Assembly (NCBI RefSeq): GCF_003063645.1
Contig: NZ_NESJ01000020.1
Coordinates: 1-64,000, forward strand
DNA from: Limnohabitans sp. 2KL-51
Lineage (GTDB): Bacteria; Pseudomonadota; Gammaproteobacteria; Burkholderiales; Burkholderiaceae_C
Length of the DNA stretch: 64,000 bases
Direction: 5' to 3'
The notes under the pieces were generated by a model, which saw only the letters and a list, made by a program, of their open reading frames with translations, searched no databases and was not told the DNA's origin. This document shows positions 8,156 to 17,166 of this stretch, in pieces; position 1 is the first letter of the stretch; each line of letters opens with the position of its first letter. The translations under genes and the position numbers were made by a program.

Positions 8156-9109
8156 ATGCCTGCTCGACTTTTCACCAACGCTGCTGCCATGTTGTCCGCC
8201 AAAACCTCGACAGGATTCCCTGACAGTTTCAGGGGACTTTGGCCGCTGCTGGGCATGCTTTTGATGGCCAGCTTGCTCGGCGCTTGCATGCCGCGCCAAT
8301 TGCTGGTCAACAGTGCCGCCGACGCGCTGACGGCACAAGGCCAAACCGCCGAAGAGGACATGGGCTTGGCCCGCGAGGCCAGCGCTTTTTATCTCAAACT
8401 GTCCGAATCCTTGTTGCGACAGTCGCCGGGTCACTTGCCCTTGGCCGAGTCGGTGGCTTCGGGCTTCACGCAATATGCCTACGCTTTTGTAGGTTTCGAA
8501 GCCGAACGCTTGGTCAGCACCGATGCCAAGGCCGCGCACCAGCTCAACCAGCGAGCGCAGCGCATTTATTGGCGTGCACACCGCCACGCCATGGCCGCCT
8601 TGAATCAGACGAGCCCCGGATTTTCTGCAGCCCTGGCGCAGCCACAAGCCTCGCGCTGGCCGGTGCTGAGACCCGATCAAGTGGGCGTGGCCTACTGGGC
8701 CGCGGCTTCCTGGGGGGCTTACATTTCGCTGTCCAAAGACGATCCCGATGCGGTGGCCGATTTGCCCTTGGTCGGTCGTTTGGCCGAACTGGCGTGGCGC
8801 ACCGCACCAGACCACGGCGAAGGCGCTCTGGCGAGTTTGATGGGCCAAATCGAGGCGGCACGCCCCGGAGGCTCTGCCGCCAAGGCGGCAGCGTTTTTTG
8901 ACCAATCCATTGCGGCCAGCGGGGGTCAAAACGCAGGGCCTTTTGTCGCCAAAGCCGAGGCGATTGCCCAAGCGGCGGGCGATCGGCCAGCCTTTGAAGC
9001 TTTGTTGCAAAAGGCGCTGACTGTGAGCGCCAAGCACACCGACTTGTCTAGCCAGATCATGCGCCAGCGTGCGCAGTGGTTGCTCGACAACGCGGATGAT
9101 CTTTTTTAA
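8156..9109 (+). CDS. TRAP transporter TatT-component lipoprotein
   Basis: Periplasm-facing lipoprotein of the TatT family, a helical, TPR-like protein that associates with the DctP receptor in TPAT-type TRAP systems. A signal segment GMLLMASLLGAC with a lipobox ending in Cys lies early in the protein. The body has the family-typical VAYWAAASWGAYISLSKDDPDAVADLP stretch and alternating helices to the C-terminus. ATGs at 8111, 8156 and 8189 are all in frame. I chose 8156, which puts the lipobox Cys at residue 44. The next gene, the DctP receptor, starts 12 bases after the stop, so the three TRAP genes form an operon. Confidence 0.8.
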   Translation: MPARLFTNAAAMLSAKTSTGFPDSFRGLWPLLGMLLMASLLGACMPRQLLVNSAADALTAQGQTAEEDMGLAREASAFYLKLSESLLRQSPGHLPLAESVASGFTQYAYAFVGFEAERLVSTDAKAAHQLNQRAQRIYWRAHRHAMAALNQTSPGFSAALAQPQASRWPVLRPDQVGVAYWAAASWGAYISLSKDDPDAVADLPLVGRLAELAWRTAPDHGEGALASLMGQIEAARPGGSAAKAAAFFDQSIAASGGQNAGPFVAKAEAIAQAAGDRPAFEALLQKALTVSAKHTDLSSQIMRQRAQWLLDNADDLF

Positions 9110-9121
9110 TGGGTCGAAAAA

Positions 9122-10156
9122 ATGATTTTGACGTTTGCAAAGTGGTGGCCAAAAGGGCTGAGTGCGGCGCTGGTGGTGTTGGGCATGTCGTTGGTGTCCA
9201 CCACGCAGGCCTACGCCCAGCAACTGCGCATCGGTTCTTTGGTGCCCAAAAATTCACTTTATCACCGCCAGTTACTGGACGTGGCCGAGAGCTGGCGAAC
9301 AGCGCAGGGTGCGGGCGCAAAGTATCTGGTGTACCCCGATGGCTCCCAAGGGGGCGAGGCCGAAATGGCGCGGCGCATGCGCATCGGGCAACTCCAAGGC
9401 GCGTTGTTGTCGGTGGTGGGCTTGCGCGAAATCGAGCCCTCGATCGCGGCGCTGCAATCCATGCCACTGCTGTTTCGCAACTGGGAAGAACTCGACTACG
9501 TGCGCGAGAAAATGCGCCCGGCCATGGAAAAGAAGTTCCTGGACAAAGGCTTTGTGGTGCTGGCCTGGGGCGATGCGGGTTGGGTGCGTTTCTTTTCCAA
9601 AGAGGCCGCGCTGCGGCCCGATGACTACAAGCGCATGAAATTTTTTGCTTGGGGCTCGGAGCCTGATCAGCAAAACATCATGAAAAGCTTGGGTTACACG
9701 CCAGTGCCGTTGGAGACCACCGACATCTTGCCCGCCATACAGACGGGCATGATCAATGTGGTGCCTTCCACGCCCTACTTTGCCTTGGCCACCCAGGTCT
9801 ACAACACCGCGCCCCACATGCTGGACATCAACTGGGCCCCGATTGTGGGGGCCTTGGTCGTGACCCGCAAAGCATGGGACGGCATGTCGCCTGAAGTCCA
9901 AACCGCGGTGCGTGCGGCCAGCGACAAAGCGGGTGCGCAAATTCGGACCAAAGCCCGGCAAGAGGTCGAAGAAGCGGTGGACGCGATGAAAAAACGAGGC
10001 CTCACGGTCAACAAACCCAATCCAGCGCAAATGAAAGAATGGAACGATTTGGCCGACAAGCTTTACCCACGCATTCGCGGCACCATGGTGCCCAACGAAA
10101 CTTTTGACGATGTGATGGCCCACCTGAAAACCTTTCGTGCAGGCCAAGCCAAGTGA
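9122..10156 (+). CDS. TRAP transporter solute receptor, DctP family
   Basis: Periplasmic substrate-binding protein of a TRAP transporter. It has a cleavable signal peptide (hydrophobic core GLSAALVVLGMSLVSTTQAYA, cleavage after AYA near residue 33). The mature DctP fold includes YPDGSQGGEAEMARRMRIGQ, GDAGWVRFFSKEAALRPDDYKRMK and TTDILPAIQTGMINVVPSTP; the last resembles the domain-crossing helix that frames the ligand. Its 344 residues are normal for the family. The usual carboxylate-binding arginine is probably in the AGWVRFFS region, but I cannot prove the ligand. It is translationally coupled (GTGA) to the fused permease downstream. Confidence 0.88.
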   Translation: MILTFAKWWPKGLSAALVVLGMSLVSTTQAYAQQLRIGSLVPKNSLYHRQLLDVAESWRTAQGAGAKYLVYPDGSQGGEAEMARRMRIGQLQGALLSVVGLREIEPSIAALQSMPLLFRNWEELDYVREKMRPAMEKKFLDKGFVVLAWGDAGWVRFFSKEAALRPDDYKRMKFFAWGSEPDQQNIMKSLGYTPVPLETTDILPAIQTGMINVVPSTPYFALATQVYNTAPHMLDINWAPIVGALVVTRKAWDGMSPEVQTAVRAASDKAGAQIRTKARQEVEEAVDAMKKRGLTVNKPNPAQMKEWNDLADKLYPRIRGTMVPNETFDDVMAHLKTFRAGQAK

Positions 10157-12066
10157 GTCCCACTTCCGAGACCCAGACCCAGACTGTGACCCCAGCCGAG
10201 ACCCAGCCTGAAACGCCACGCCCAAGCGCTTGGGCGATCGACGAATGGCTGTCGTCGGCAGCGCTGGCGCTGATGGTGCTGATTCCTGTCATTGAAATAG
10301 CCATGCGCCCTTGGATGGGCCGCGGCATTGAAAACGCCTCTGTCTTGGTGCAGCACTTGGGTTTGGTGCTGACGATGTGGGGTGCATTGGCAGCCGAGCG
10401 GCATGGCCACCTGACCACGATGGGCGGCGGCATGCGCCGAAACGGCGAGCTGCCAAGCAGCGGGGTCAACCCCTGGCCGCAGCGCTTGGCCCATGGCTTG
10501 GCCGCCTTGGTGTGCGGCATGTTGGCCATGAGCAGCTGGCGCTTGGTGGACAGTGAGCGCGAGGCCGCCCAAGTGCTGGCTTACGGCATACCGGTTTGGT
10601 GGGTCCAGGCCAGTATGCCTTTGGGCTTTGCTTTGATGGGGGTCAAGCTGGGTGCGCGCTGTGCAATTTTTTCGCGTGCATGGCAGGTTCAGTGGCTGAC
10701 CGGTTTGGCGCTGTCGCTCTGCGGAGCCGCTTTGGTCGCGCAATTTGACGGCACGCCCTATTCTGCGTGGCCCGCGTTCATGCTTTTGTGCGTCGCCTTG
10801 TTCGCCGGAGCGCCGATTTTTGCGGTGCTGGGGGGTTTGGCGTTGGCTTTGTTTTGGCAGGACGGCATGCCTTTGGCGTCGGTGTCCCTGTCGCACTACC
10901 AAATCACGGTGAACCCGTCTTTGCCCGCGCTGCCCTTGTTCACTTTGGCGGGCTTGGTGTTTGCGCGCACAGGGGCTGCCCAGCGATTGGGCACTTTGTT
11001 TGTGGCTTTGTTGGGGCACGGCGCCAAAGGCACGGTGCTGGCGACCGCATTGTTGTGCTCATGTTTCACCGCGTTTACGGGTGGCAGCGGGGTGACCATT
11101 TTGGCTTTGGGCGGCTTGTTGTTGCCTTTGTTGCTCAAGGTGGGCTACCCCGAAAATCGGGGCATCAGTTTGGTCACCAGTGCCAGTGCTTTGGGTGTTC
11201 TGTTGGCGCCGTCGGTGCCGCTCATCATGTACGCCATCATTGCCCGCGTGCCCATCAACACCATGTTTTTGGCGGGCCTGTTGCCGGCGTTGGTCATGGT
11301 CGCTTTTTTATTGGTGTTTGGCGGGTATTTGCGCCGATCCCGTGGGGAGTCGCTTTCAGACGTGGCCCCAAATCCGCCCTTGTCCCTGACGGCGCGGCCC
11401 CTGCTTTGGCCTTCAGTTTGGGCCGCCAAATGGGAAATTTTGGCCCCCGTGGTGGCCATTGGTTCCTTGGTCAGTGGCTTGGCCACGCCCACCGAAAGCG
11501 CGGCCGTCACTGCGCTCTATGCCATCTTGACCCAAGCGTGGGGACACCGCGAATTGGGTTGGCGCTTGTTGTTCAAATGCCTGAGCGAATCGGCCCAGAT
11601 CATTGGCGGTGTGTTGTTGATTTTGGGCATGGCTCTGGCGCTGACCAATTTCTTGATCGACGCGGGCATCCCGGATGCCGCCATCGAAGCCGTGCAAAGC
11701 GCCATTCCGGACAAGTTTTTGTTCTTGTTGGCTTTGACGGTGTTTTTGCTGCTGGCCGGTGCGCTCATGGAAATATATGCGGCCATCGTGGTCTTGGTGC
11801 CCTTGCTGTTGCCCGTGGCGATGAGCTATGGCATTGACCCGGTTCACTTTGGCATCATTTTTCTGGCCGCTATGGAGATGGGCTTTTTGTGCCCACCGGC
11901 AGGCATGAACATTTATTTTTCATCGGCCATGTTCAAAAAGCCAGTGAGTGAAGTGGCCGTGGCGGTGTTGCCCGCATTGTTCGCGATCTTTTTGGGCACA
12001 CTGGCCATCGCGTCAGTGCCCTGGCTTGCCACGGGTTTGCCAAGGCTGCTTGGCGCGTCTGCGTGA
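10153..12066 (+). CDS. Fused TRAP transporter permease (DctQ-DctM)
   Basis: Membrane subunit that carries both the small DctQ part (about residues 1-180, four helices) and the large DctM part (about 220-637, twelve or more helices) in one chain of 637 residues. DctM hallmarks are LPLFTLAGLVFARTGAAQRL, CSCFTAFTGGSGVTILALGG, and the C-terminal LAAMEMGFLCPPAGMNIYFSSAMF. Translation begins with GTG overlapping the receptor stop codon. Fusion of Q and M is also found in the TatT-associated TRAP systems known from Treponema, which supports the three-gene unit. The substrate is unknown. Confidence 0.88.
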   Translation: MSPTSETQTQTVTPAETQPETPRPSAWAIDEWLSSAALALMVLIPVIEIAMRPWMGRGIENASVLVQHLGLVLTMWGALAAERHGHLTTMGGGMRRNGELPSSGVNPWPQRLAHGLAALVCGMLAMSSWRLVDSEREAAQVLAYGIPVWWVQASMPLGFALMGVKLGARCAIFSRAWQVQWLTGLALSLCGAALVAQFDGTPYSAWPAFMLLCVALFAGAPIFAVLGGLALALFWQDGMPLASVSLSHYQITVNPSLPALPLFTLAGLVFARTGAAQRLGTLFVALLGHGAKGTVLATALLCSCFTAFTGGSGVTILALGGLLLPLLLKVGYPENRGISLVTSASALGVLLAPSVPLIMYAIIARVPINTMFLAGLLPALVMVAFLLVFGGYLRRSRGESLSDVAPNPPLSLTARPLLWPSVWAAKWEILAPVVAIGSLVSGLATPTESAAVTALYAILTQAWGHRELGWRLLFKCLSESAQIIGGVLLILGMALALTNFLIDAGIPDAAIEAVQSAIPDKFLFLLALTVFLLLAGALMEIYAAIVVLVPLLLPVAMSYGIDPVHFGIIFLAAMEMGFLCPPAGMNIYFSSAMFKKPVSEVAVAVLPALFAIFLGTLAIASVPWLATGLPRLLGASA

Positions 12067-12074
12067 CGGTTAAA

Positions 12075-12308
12075 TCAAGCCGGTGATTTTTTGGGCTGCG
12101 GTGCGCACGCTTGGCACACAAATGTGCGTTGGTTCAAAAAGCGGGTGAACGAACCCAGCGCGCGCGGCTTGTGCAGCCCACACCGGTAGCAACTCATGGT
12201 GCCCATGTTGGCCGAATCCTTGAAAGGCGAGCCGCCGCCTTTGAAGGTGTAGCGAAGGCCATCGGAAGCCATGATGGAGTCGGCTTCATATTTGAGTGCT
12301 GGGGTCAT
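12075..12308 (-). CDS. Small putative zinc-ribbon protein
   Basis: Not recognised as a named family. The protein of 77 residues starts MTPALKYEADSIMASDGLRY and ends with two CxxC pairs (SCYRCG, then VCQACA about 25 residues later), spaced as in a treble-clef or zinc-ribbon fold. Between them lies a basic segment KPRALGSFTRFLNQR that could contact nucleic acid. I took the ATG at 12308; a longer frame adds 28 residues that overlap nothing useful. It follows another uncharacterised minus-strand gene by 44 bp and may be cotranscribed with it. Confidence 0.55.
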   Translation of the reverse strand: MTPALKYEADSIMASDGLRYTFKGGGSPFKDSANMGTMSCYRCGLHKPRALGSFTRFLNQRTFVCQACAPQPKKSPA

Positions 12309-12352
12309 GGTGTCCCGGAGGTTTTTTGAAGAAGATGTGAAAGTCGGTTGGG

Positions 12353-13108
12353 TCAAGTAAGCGATGCCCCAACAGATGCAGTAGACAGCCACAGAGCATC
12401 AATGTCACGCAATTTCTGATGGTCAAACTTGTCGTGTTCTTCCCAATAGCGCCCAGACGCGACCCAGTAACCCAAATCTGCTTCGGCGCGCAAGGCGGTT
12501 TGAACAGCCGACGGCTCTTGAACCTCAAAACTCGGGAGTTCGGTCATGATTTCAAGGGCTGAAAAAGCCAAGCGCGGAAAGCAAAGTCTCGAGTTTTCAA
12601 GCTCCGATAGATTGACCACGGCACAGCCGGTTTGACGGGCCAACGCTTGTAAACGCAGAGACTTGGCTTCAAGACTTTGCAAGGTGACATCTGGCCTAAG
12701 GGGGTCGGCTGTGCCCGCGCCATAAAAGTGGGTCGACTGTCCGGGCTTGGCTTCGTAGACCATGTCGTAGCCGATGTAGGCGATGACATCGGGTTTGAGT
12801 GCGCCAAGAGCCCAATAGCCAGCGGTGAAAGACATGGTTCCGCCCGCATACACAAAGCCGCCAAATTCATTTTGAACCGGTACAAAATCTTCGGCCGTGA
12901 CAATGCGTTTGCCGTTCATGTCCTTTGCACTGGGGTGCCTGTCGATAGGAAAGTCTTCAGGGTAAATCAAGCAATTCCAGGATGGGCAGGCTTTCCAGGC
13001 GTTGTTGATCACCACGGTGTGGGTAAAACAAGATGTATCCCAATGGGCGGTTTTCACCGCATCGGGTGCGCTCCCAACAATCAGTACTTTGTTCAATGCC
13101 GTGCTCAT
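12353..13108 (-). CDS. Uncharacterised protein with Rossmann-like N-terminus
   Basis: Unrecognised 251-residue protein. It begins MSTALNKVLIVGSAPDAV, a strand followed by a glycine-containing turn as in nucleotide- or sugar-nucleotide-binding folds. Further on are NNAWKACPSWNCLIYPEDFP, GGFVYAGGTMSFTAGYWAL, DVIAYIGYDMVY and THFYGAGTADPLR. The pattern of conserved-looking small residues and aromatic groups recalls enzymes that handle nucleotide sugars or surface-glycan proteins, but I would not assign a reaction. No Shine-Dalgarno is visible at this ATG; one alternative start lies 17 codons upstream. Its only obvious partner is the zinc-ribbon gene downstream. Confidence 0.6.
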   Translation of the reverse strand: MSTALNKVLIVGSAPDAVKTAHWDTSCFTHTVVINNAWKACPSWNCLIYPEDFPIDRHPSAKDMNGKRIVTAEDFVPVQNEFGGFVYAGGTMSFTAGYWALGALKPDVIAYIGYDMVYEAKPGQSTHFYGAGTADPLRPDVTLQSLEAKSLRLQALARQTGCAVVNLSELENSRLCFPRLAFSALEIMTELPSFEVQEPSAVQTALRAEADLGYWVASGRYWEEHDKFDHQKLRDIDALWLSTASVGASLT

Positions 13109-13230
13109 GAGGGAAAAGGAAAGCCAATGTCTCAGCATGTTGAGCGCCGAAGATGTCACCTTGATGAACGTAAAGAAAGGCCGCTTTGCGGGCTAAAAAA
13201 TTGTTTCATCAATGCCTGTGACTGTTGCCC

Positions 13231-13255
13231 TGTCACTTTCTGCCAATCCCTTTGA
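13231..13255. promoter_or_regulatory. Shared 25-bp motif, copy 1, candidate AraC operator
   Basis: TGTCACTTTCTGCCAATC, three variable bases, then TTGA. A near-identical copy (21 of 25 positions) lies at 17167-17191. The two copies are 90 and 73 bases upstream of the first genes of two plus-strand transcription units, on either side of the AraC-family gene at 16088. This position and length suit a direct-repeat AraC binding site activating both units. Confidence 0.6.
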
Positions 13256-13345
13256 GCCTTGCAGCGATTGCGGCCGCCACGCCTGCGCGGTGCAATCACC
13301 CCATGGCGACGGCCGCAATCAGGCCGCGCCGATGGAGACACAAGC

Positions 13346-14881
13346 ATGTACCTCACCGCTGGTTTGCACCGCTCGATGCAAAGGCACCCCGACAAAATTG
13401 CCACCGTCACAGGCAACCGCCGCCAGACCTATCGGCAATTGGTGGACCGGGTGGCCCGCACCGCGTCGGCCTTGCGTGCGCTGGGCCTGCAACCCGGCGA
13501 GCGCCTGTCCGTGCTGGCGCTGAACAGCGACCGCATGATCGAGCTGCTGCTGGCCGGGGCTTGGGCCGGGCTGGTGATCAACCCGATCAACACACGTTGG
13601 ACAGCGGCCGAAGTGGCCTACGCCTTGGGCGACTGCGGTGCCAGCGCGCTGGCGGTGGACGATGGCCTGATGGCCACGGCGCAAGCCATGACCGATGCAC
13701 TCCCGGCCCTTCGGCAGCGTATTTACATCGGGGAAGCTCAGGCCCCTGATGGTTACCTGGCCTTGGAAGAAAAAGCTGTTGCCGCATTGCCCATGGAAGA
13801 TGTGCGCAGCGCCCCCGACACCCTGGCCGCCATTGTTTACACCGGCGGCACGACCGGATTCCCCAAAGGCGTGATGCTCTCGCACGGCAACCTTTGGGCC
13901 TCATTGGTGGGGCGCATGGCCGAGGTGCCCAACCCGCCGCATTACGTCACCTTGCTCACCTCGCCCATGTTCCATGTGGCGGGGCTGGGCCGCATGCTGG
14001 GCCAGACCATCGTGGGCGGCACTTGCGTGACGGTTCCGTCATTTCAGCCCAAGCCTGTGGTCGAGATCATGGCCCGCGAAGGCGTGAACGATCTTGTCAT
14101 CGTGCCCAGCATGCTGCAAATGCTGCTCGACACCCCCGGCTTTGACCCGCAGGGCCTGCCCAAGCTGGAGCGCATTTTGTGGGGCGCGGCACCCATCACG
14201 CTGCCCTTGTTGCGGCGCGCCTTGCAGGCCTTTCCCGAGGTGGACTTCATCCATGTGTATGGCATGACCGAAACCTCGGCCGCCGTCTCGACCTTGCCCA
14301 TTTCCCGTGACCCGGCCTTTCTGGACAGCGAGCGCATCCGCTCGGCTGGTCAGGCAGGGGTGTCGGCCGAGATCCGCATCGCCGACGCCGAGGGCAAAGA
14401 GCTGCCCGCAGGCACGCACGGCGAGATCCTGGTGCGCGGCCCGGCGGTGATGCAAGGCTACTGGGGCCGCGATGAAGACACCCGCAAGGCCTTGGCCGGC
14501 GGCTGGCTGCACACCGGTGACGGTGGCGTGATGGACGCACATGGCTACTTGTATGTCATCGACCGCATCAAAGACATGGTCATCACCGGCGGCGAAAACG
14601 TCTACCCGGCCGAAGTGGAAAGCACCCTCACCAGCCACCCGGCGGTGTCGATGTGCGCCGTTATTGGCGTGCCCCACGAAAAATGGGGCGAGGCCGTACA
14701 CGCCGTCGTCGTGCTCAAACCCGGCGCGCAGGCCAGCGGCGAAGAACTCTCGGCGCACTGCCACACGCTCATCAGCGGCTACAAGTGCCCCAAGAGCTAC
14801 GAATTTCGCGACAAGCTGCTGCTCACGGCCGCAGGCAAAGTCCAAAAAACCGAACTGCGCAAGACCGCAGCACGCACATGA
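13346..14881 (+). CDS. Acyl-CoA ligase (long-chain fatty-acid-CoA ligase family)
   Basis: ATP-dependent ANL-superfamily ligase that activates a carboxylic acid to its CoA thioester; probably the entry step of the island. It has 511 residues with the P-loop YTGGTTGFPKGVMLSHGN (about 175), YGMTETSAAVSTLP (about 310), the hinge motif RIKDMVITGGENVYPAEVE and the catalytic lysine near the end (TAAGKVQKTELRK). I chose the ATG at 13346 because GGAGA lies seven bases upstream. Substrate cannot be read from the sequence. The stop overlaps the ATG of the next gene by four bases. Confidence 0.88.
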   Translation: MYLTAGLHRSMQRHPDKIATVTGNRRQTYRQLVDRVARTASALRALGLQPGERLSVLALNSDRMIELLLAGAWAGLVINPINTRWTAAEVAYALGDCGASALAVDDGLMATAQAMTDALPALRQRIYIGEAQAPDGYLALEEKAVAALPMEDVRSAPDTLAAIVYTGGTTGFPKGVMLSHGNLWASLVGRMAEVPNPPHYVTLLTSPMFHVAGLGRMLGQTIVGGTCVTVPSFQPKPVVEIMAREGVNDLVIVPSMLQMLLDTPGFDPQGLPKLERILWGAAPITLPLLRRALQAFPEVDFIHVYGMTETSAAVSTLPISRDPAFLDSERIRSAGQAGVSAEIRIADAEGKELPAGTHGEILVRGPAVMQGYWGRDEDTRKALAGGWLHTGDGGVMDAHGYLYVIDRIKDMVITGGENVYPAEVESTLTSHPAVSMCAVIGVPHEKWGEAVHAVVVLKPGAQASGEELSAHCHTLISGYKCPKSYEFRDKLLLTAAGKVQKTELRKTAART

Positions 14882-16062
14882 CCTCCACCGCCACCCATTC
14901 GCCCAACCGCCCGCCGCTGCAAGGCGTGCGCGTGCTCGACCTCACACGCCTGCTGCCCGGCCCCATGTGCACCCTGCACCTGGCTGACCTGGGCGCCGAT
15001 GTCATCAAGATCGAAGACCTGGGCGCGGGCGACTACGCCTCGCCCCCGGTGCGCGAAATGCTCAACCGCAACAAACGCGGCATGCGCCTGGACCTCAAAC
15101 ACCCCGAAGGCGTGCAGCTGTTGCTCAAGCTGTGCGAGACCGCCGACGTGCTGGTCGAAGGCTTTCGCCCGGGCGTGATGACCCGGCTGGGCTTGGGCTA
15201 CTACGTGGTGCACAGCCGCAACCCGCGCCTGGTGTACTGCAGCATCAGCGGCTACGGCCAGACCGGACCGCTGAGCCAAAAGGCCGGTCACGACCTGAAC
15301 TACTGCGGCTATGCCGGTGTGGCCGACCAGGTGGGCACGCCGTCGGGCGAGCTGGCCCTGTCCAACTTGCCCATGGGCGACTTGCTGGGCGGCACCATGC
15401 CCGCCGTCATGGGCATACTGGCCGCGCTGTTTGACGCGCAGCGCACGGGCCAGGGGCGGCATGTGGACGTGGCCATTGCCGACGGCGTGTTGGCCCACGC
15501 GGTGATCCCGCTCGCTGGCCTGCACAGCCGGGGCCGCGTCCCCGCGCCCGGAGGCGACAAGCTGACCGGGGCGCTGCCCTGCTATGGCCTGTACCCCACA
15601 CAAGACGGCCGCTACCTGGCCGTAGGCGCTTTCGAGCACAAGTTTTGGGACAGCTTTTGCACGCTGCTGGGCCGCCCCGATTTGGCCGAGCACCACATCC
15701 CCAAAACGCAGGCCTTGAACGACTGGGTGCGGCGCGAAGTGGCCCATGCGGTGCAAGTCCACCCGCTGGCCCACTGGGCGCAAGTGCTGGCAGGCGCCGA
15801 CTGCTGCGTGACCCCCGTGCTCAAGCTCGACGAGGCGCAACAGTTGCCCCACTTTCAGGACCGGGGCATGTGGGTGCAGGTGCAGACCGCGCAGGGCGAG
15901 ACCATGACACAACTGGCCATGCCAGTGCAGATGAGCGGCTACCGCTTTGAAGTGCAGCGCCCCGCGCCCCTGCAGGGCCAGCACACCCGCGAGCTGCTGA
16001 CCGCTGCGGGACTCGATGACGCTGAGGTTGATGTTTTGTGCCAACGCAAAGTCGTAGGATAG
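14878..16062 (+). CDS. CaiB/BaiF-family, alpha-methylacyl-CoA racemase-like
   Basis: Class III CoA-transferase-fold protein of 394 residues that most resembles alpha-methylacyl-CoA racemase. It has RPGVMTRLGLGY near residue 98, CSISGYGQTGP, then AGHDLNY with His138 and NLPMGDLLGG with Asp168. In the racemase family this His and Asp are the acid/base pair; true CoA-transferases use an Asp nucleophile in a different context. Racemases of this kind interconvert R and S 2-methylacyl-CoA so that side chains of isoprenoids or sterols can enter beta-oxidation. The start overlaps the upstream ligase stop (ATGA). A CoA-transferase role is still possible. Confidence 0.72.
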   Translation: MTSTATHSPNRPPLQGVRVLDLTRLLPGPMCTLHLADLGADVIKIEDLGAGDYASPPVREMLNRNKRGMRLDLKHPEGVQLLLKLCETADVLVEGFRPGVMTRLGLGYYVVHSRNPRLVYCSISGYGQTGPLSQKAGHDLNYCGYAGVADQVGTPSGELALSNLPMGDLLGGTMPAVMGILAALFDAQRTGQGRHVDVAIADGVLAHAVIPLAGLHSRGRVPAPGGDKLTGALPCYGLYPTQDGRYLAVGAFEHKFWDSFCTLLGRPDLAEHHIPKTQALNDWVRREVAHAVQVHPLAHWAQVLAGADCCVTPVLKLDEAQQLPHFQDRGMWVQVQTAQGETMTQLAMPVQMSGYRFEVQRPAPLQGQHTRELLTAAGLDDAEVDVLCQRKVVG

Positions 16063-16087
16063 AGGCACTGTCCTGACCGACCGAGCC

Positions 16088-17155
16088 ATGAACCGCCCCC
16101 CCAACGCCACGCCCACCCAACACAGCATTCAGCACACCATTGCGGCTTACCAGGTGGTGCAGATGCTCATGGCCATCGAGGACGAAGACCAGCGCGCCGC
16201 CGTGCTGCGCCGAGCGGGCATCTTGCCTGCGCTGCTCGAATCCAAGCTGGCGCGCGTCACCCAAACCCAGTTTGCCCGCCTGATGACGGCGCTGGTGCGC
16301 CACCACCGCGACGAGTTTTGGGGTCTGAGCACCACCCCCTTGCCCCTAGGCTCATTTGCCATGGGCTGCCGCATGCTGGTGGGCCACCGCAAACTGGGCG
16401 ACGCCGTGCGCGCCGGGCTGCGTTACTACCACGCGCTGCTGCCCGACTTTGTGCCGCGCCTGCTGGTCAGCGACGGCGTGGCTTATCTGCGCATGAGCCC
16501 GCGCCACACCCTGAATGATCGCCAGGCCTACGCCGTGCGGGTCTTCATGTTCCTCAGCTACGGCGTCATGTGCTGGCTGGCGGCGAGGCGCATCCCGGTG
16601 GATGAAGTCGTCTACCAAGACCGCGATGTGGCCCGGCGCAGCGACGCGTCCAAACTGTTTCAGGCGCCCATTCGCCTGATGGACGGTGAATGGGGTTACC
16701 GCTTTGACGCCAAATGGCTCGACCTGCCCGTGGTGCAGAACACCGAAAGCGTGGAAGCGTTTTTGCACCAGGCCCCGGCCTGCCTGCTGGTCAAATACCG
16801 CGACCAGGCCAGCCTGACCGAGCGTATCCGCCGCATGCTGCGCCGCTACCTTTCCGAAGAAATGCCCTCGCTCGAAGTCGTCAGCGACATGCTGACCACC
16901 ACGCCCCAGACCCTGCGCCGCCGCTTGCAGCGCGAAGGCCAGGGCTACCAAATGATCAAAGACGCCCTGCGCCGCGACGTGGCCGTGGAGTTTCTCACCC
17001 AGTCTGATTTGCCCCTGCTCGAAGTGGCCGCCCGCGTGGGCTTTTCCGAAGCCAGCACCTTCCACCGCGCCTTCAAGGCCTGGACCGGCCTGACCCCTGG
17101 CGCTTACAGACAGGCGCACAACGAACCTGCTGCGGACGAAGCGTTGACAGGTTGA
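16088..17155 (+). CDS. AraC-family transcriptional regulator
   Basis: DNA-binding regulator of 355 residues with an N-terminal arabinose-binding-like domain (about 20-205) of the OruR/ArgR-type subfamily and a C-terminal AraC helix-turn-helix pair (about 250-345: SDMLTTTPQTLRRRLQREG and LPLLEVAARVGFSEASTFHRAFKAWTGLTPGAYR). It is the third gene after the ligase and racemase, 25 bp downstream, and precedes the next catabolic unit by 109 bp. The matching 25-bp motifs upstream of both units are its likely targets, with an acyl-CoA or free acid as probable effector. Confidence 0.9.
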   Translation: MNRPPNATPTQHSIQHTIAAYQVVQMLMAIEDEDQRAAVLRRAGILPALLESKLARVTQTQFARLMTALVRHHRDEFWGLSTTPLPLGSFAMGCRMLVGHRKLGDAVRAGLRYYHALLPDFVPRLLVSDGVAYLRMSPRHTLNDRQAYAVRVFMFLSYGVMCWLAARRIPVDEVVYQDRDVARRSDASKLFQAPIRLMDGEWGYRFDAKWLDLPVVQNTESVEAFLHQAPACLLVKYRDQASLTERIRRMLRRYLSEEMPSLEVVSDMLTTTPQTLRRRLQREGQGYQMIKDALRRDVAVEFLTQSDLPLLEVAARVGFSEASTFHRAFKAWTGLTPGAYRQAHNEPAADEALTG

Positions 17156-17166
17156 TGGCCTGCAAA

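Noticed and set aside
14878..16062. Plain formyl-CoA-transferase-like enzyme
   Set aside because: The GHDxNY and MGDxxGG motifs with His138 and Asp168 fit the racemase branch better, so the feature is called racemase-like, with the transferase kept as an alternative.
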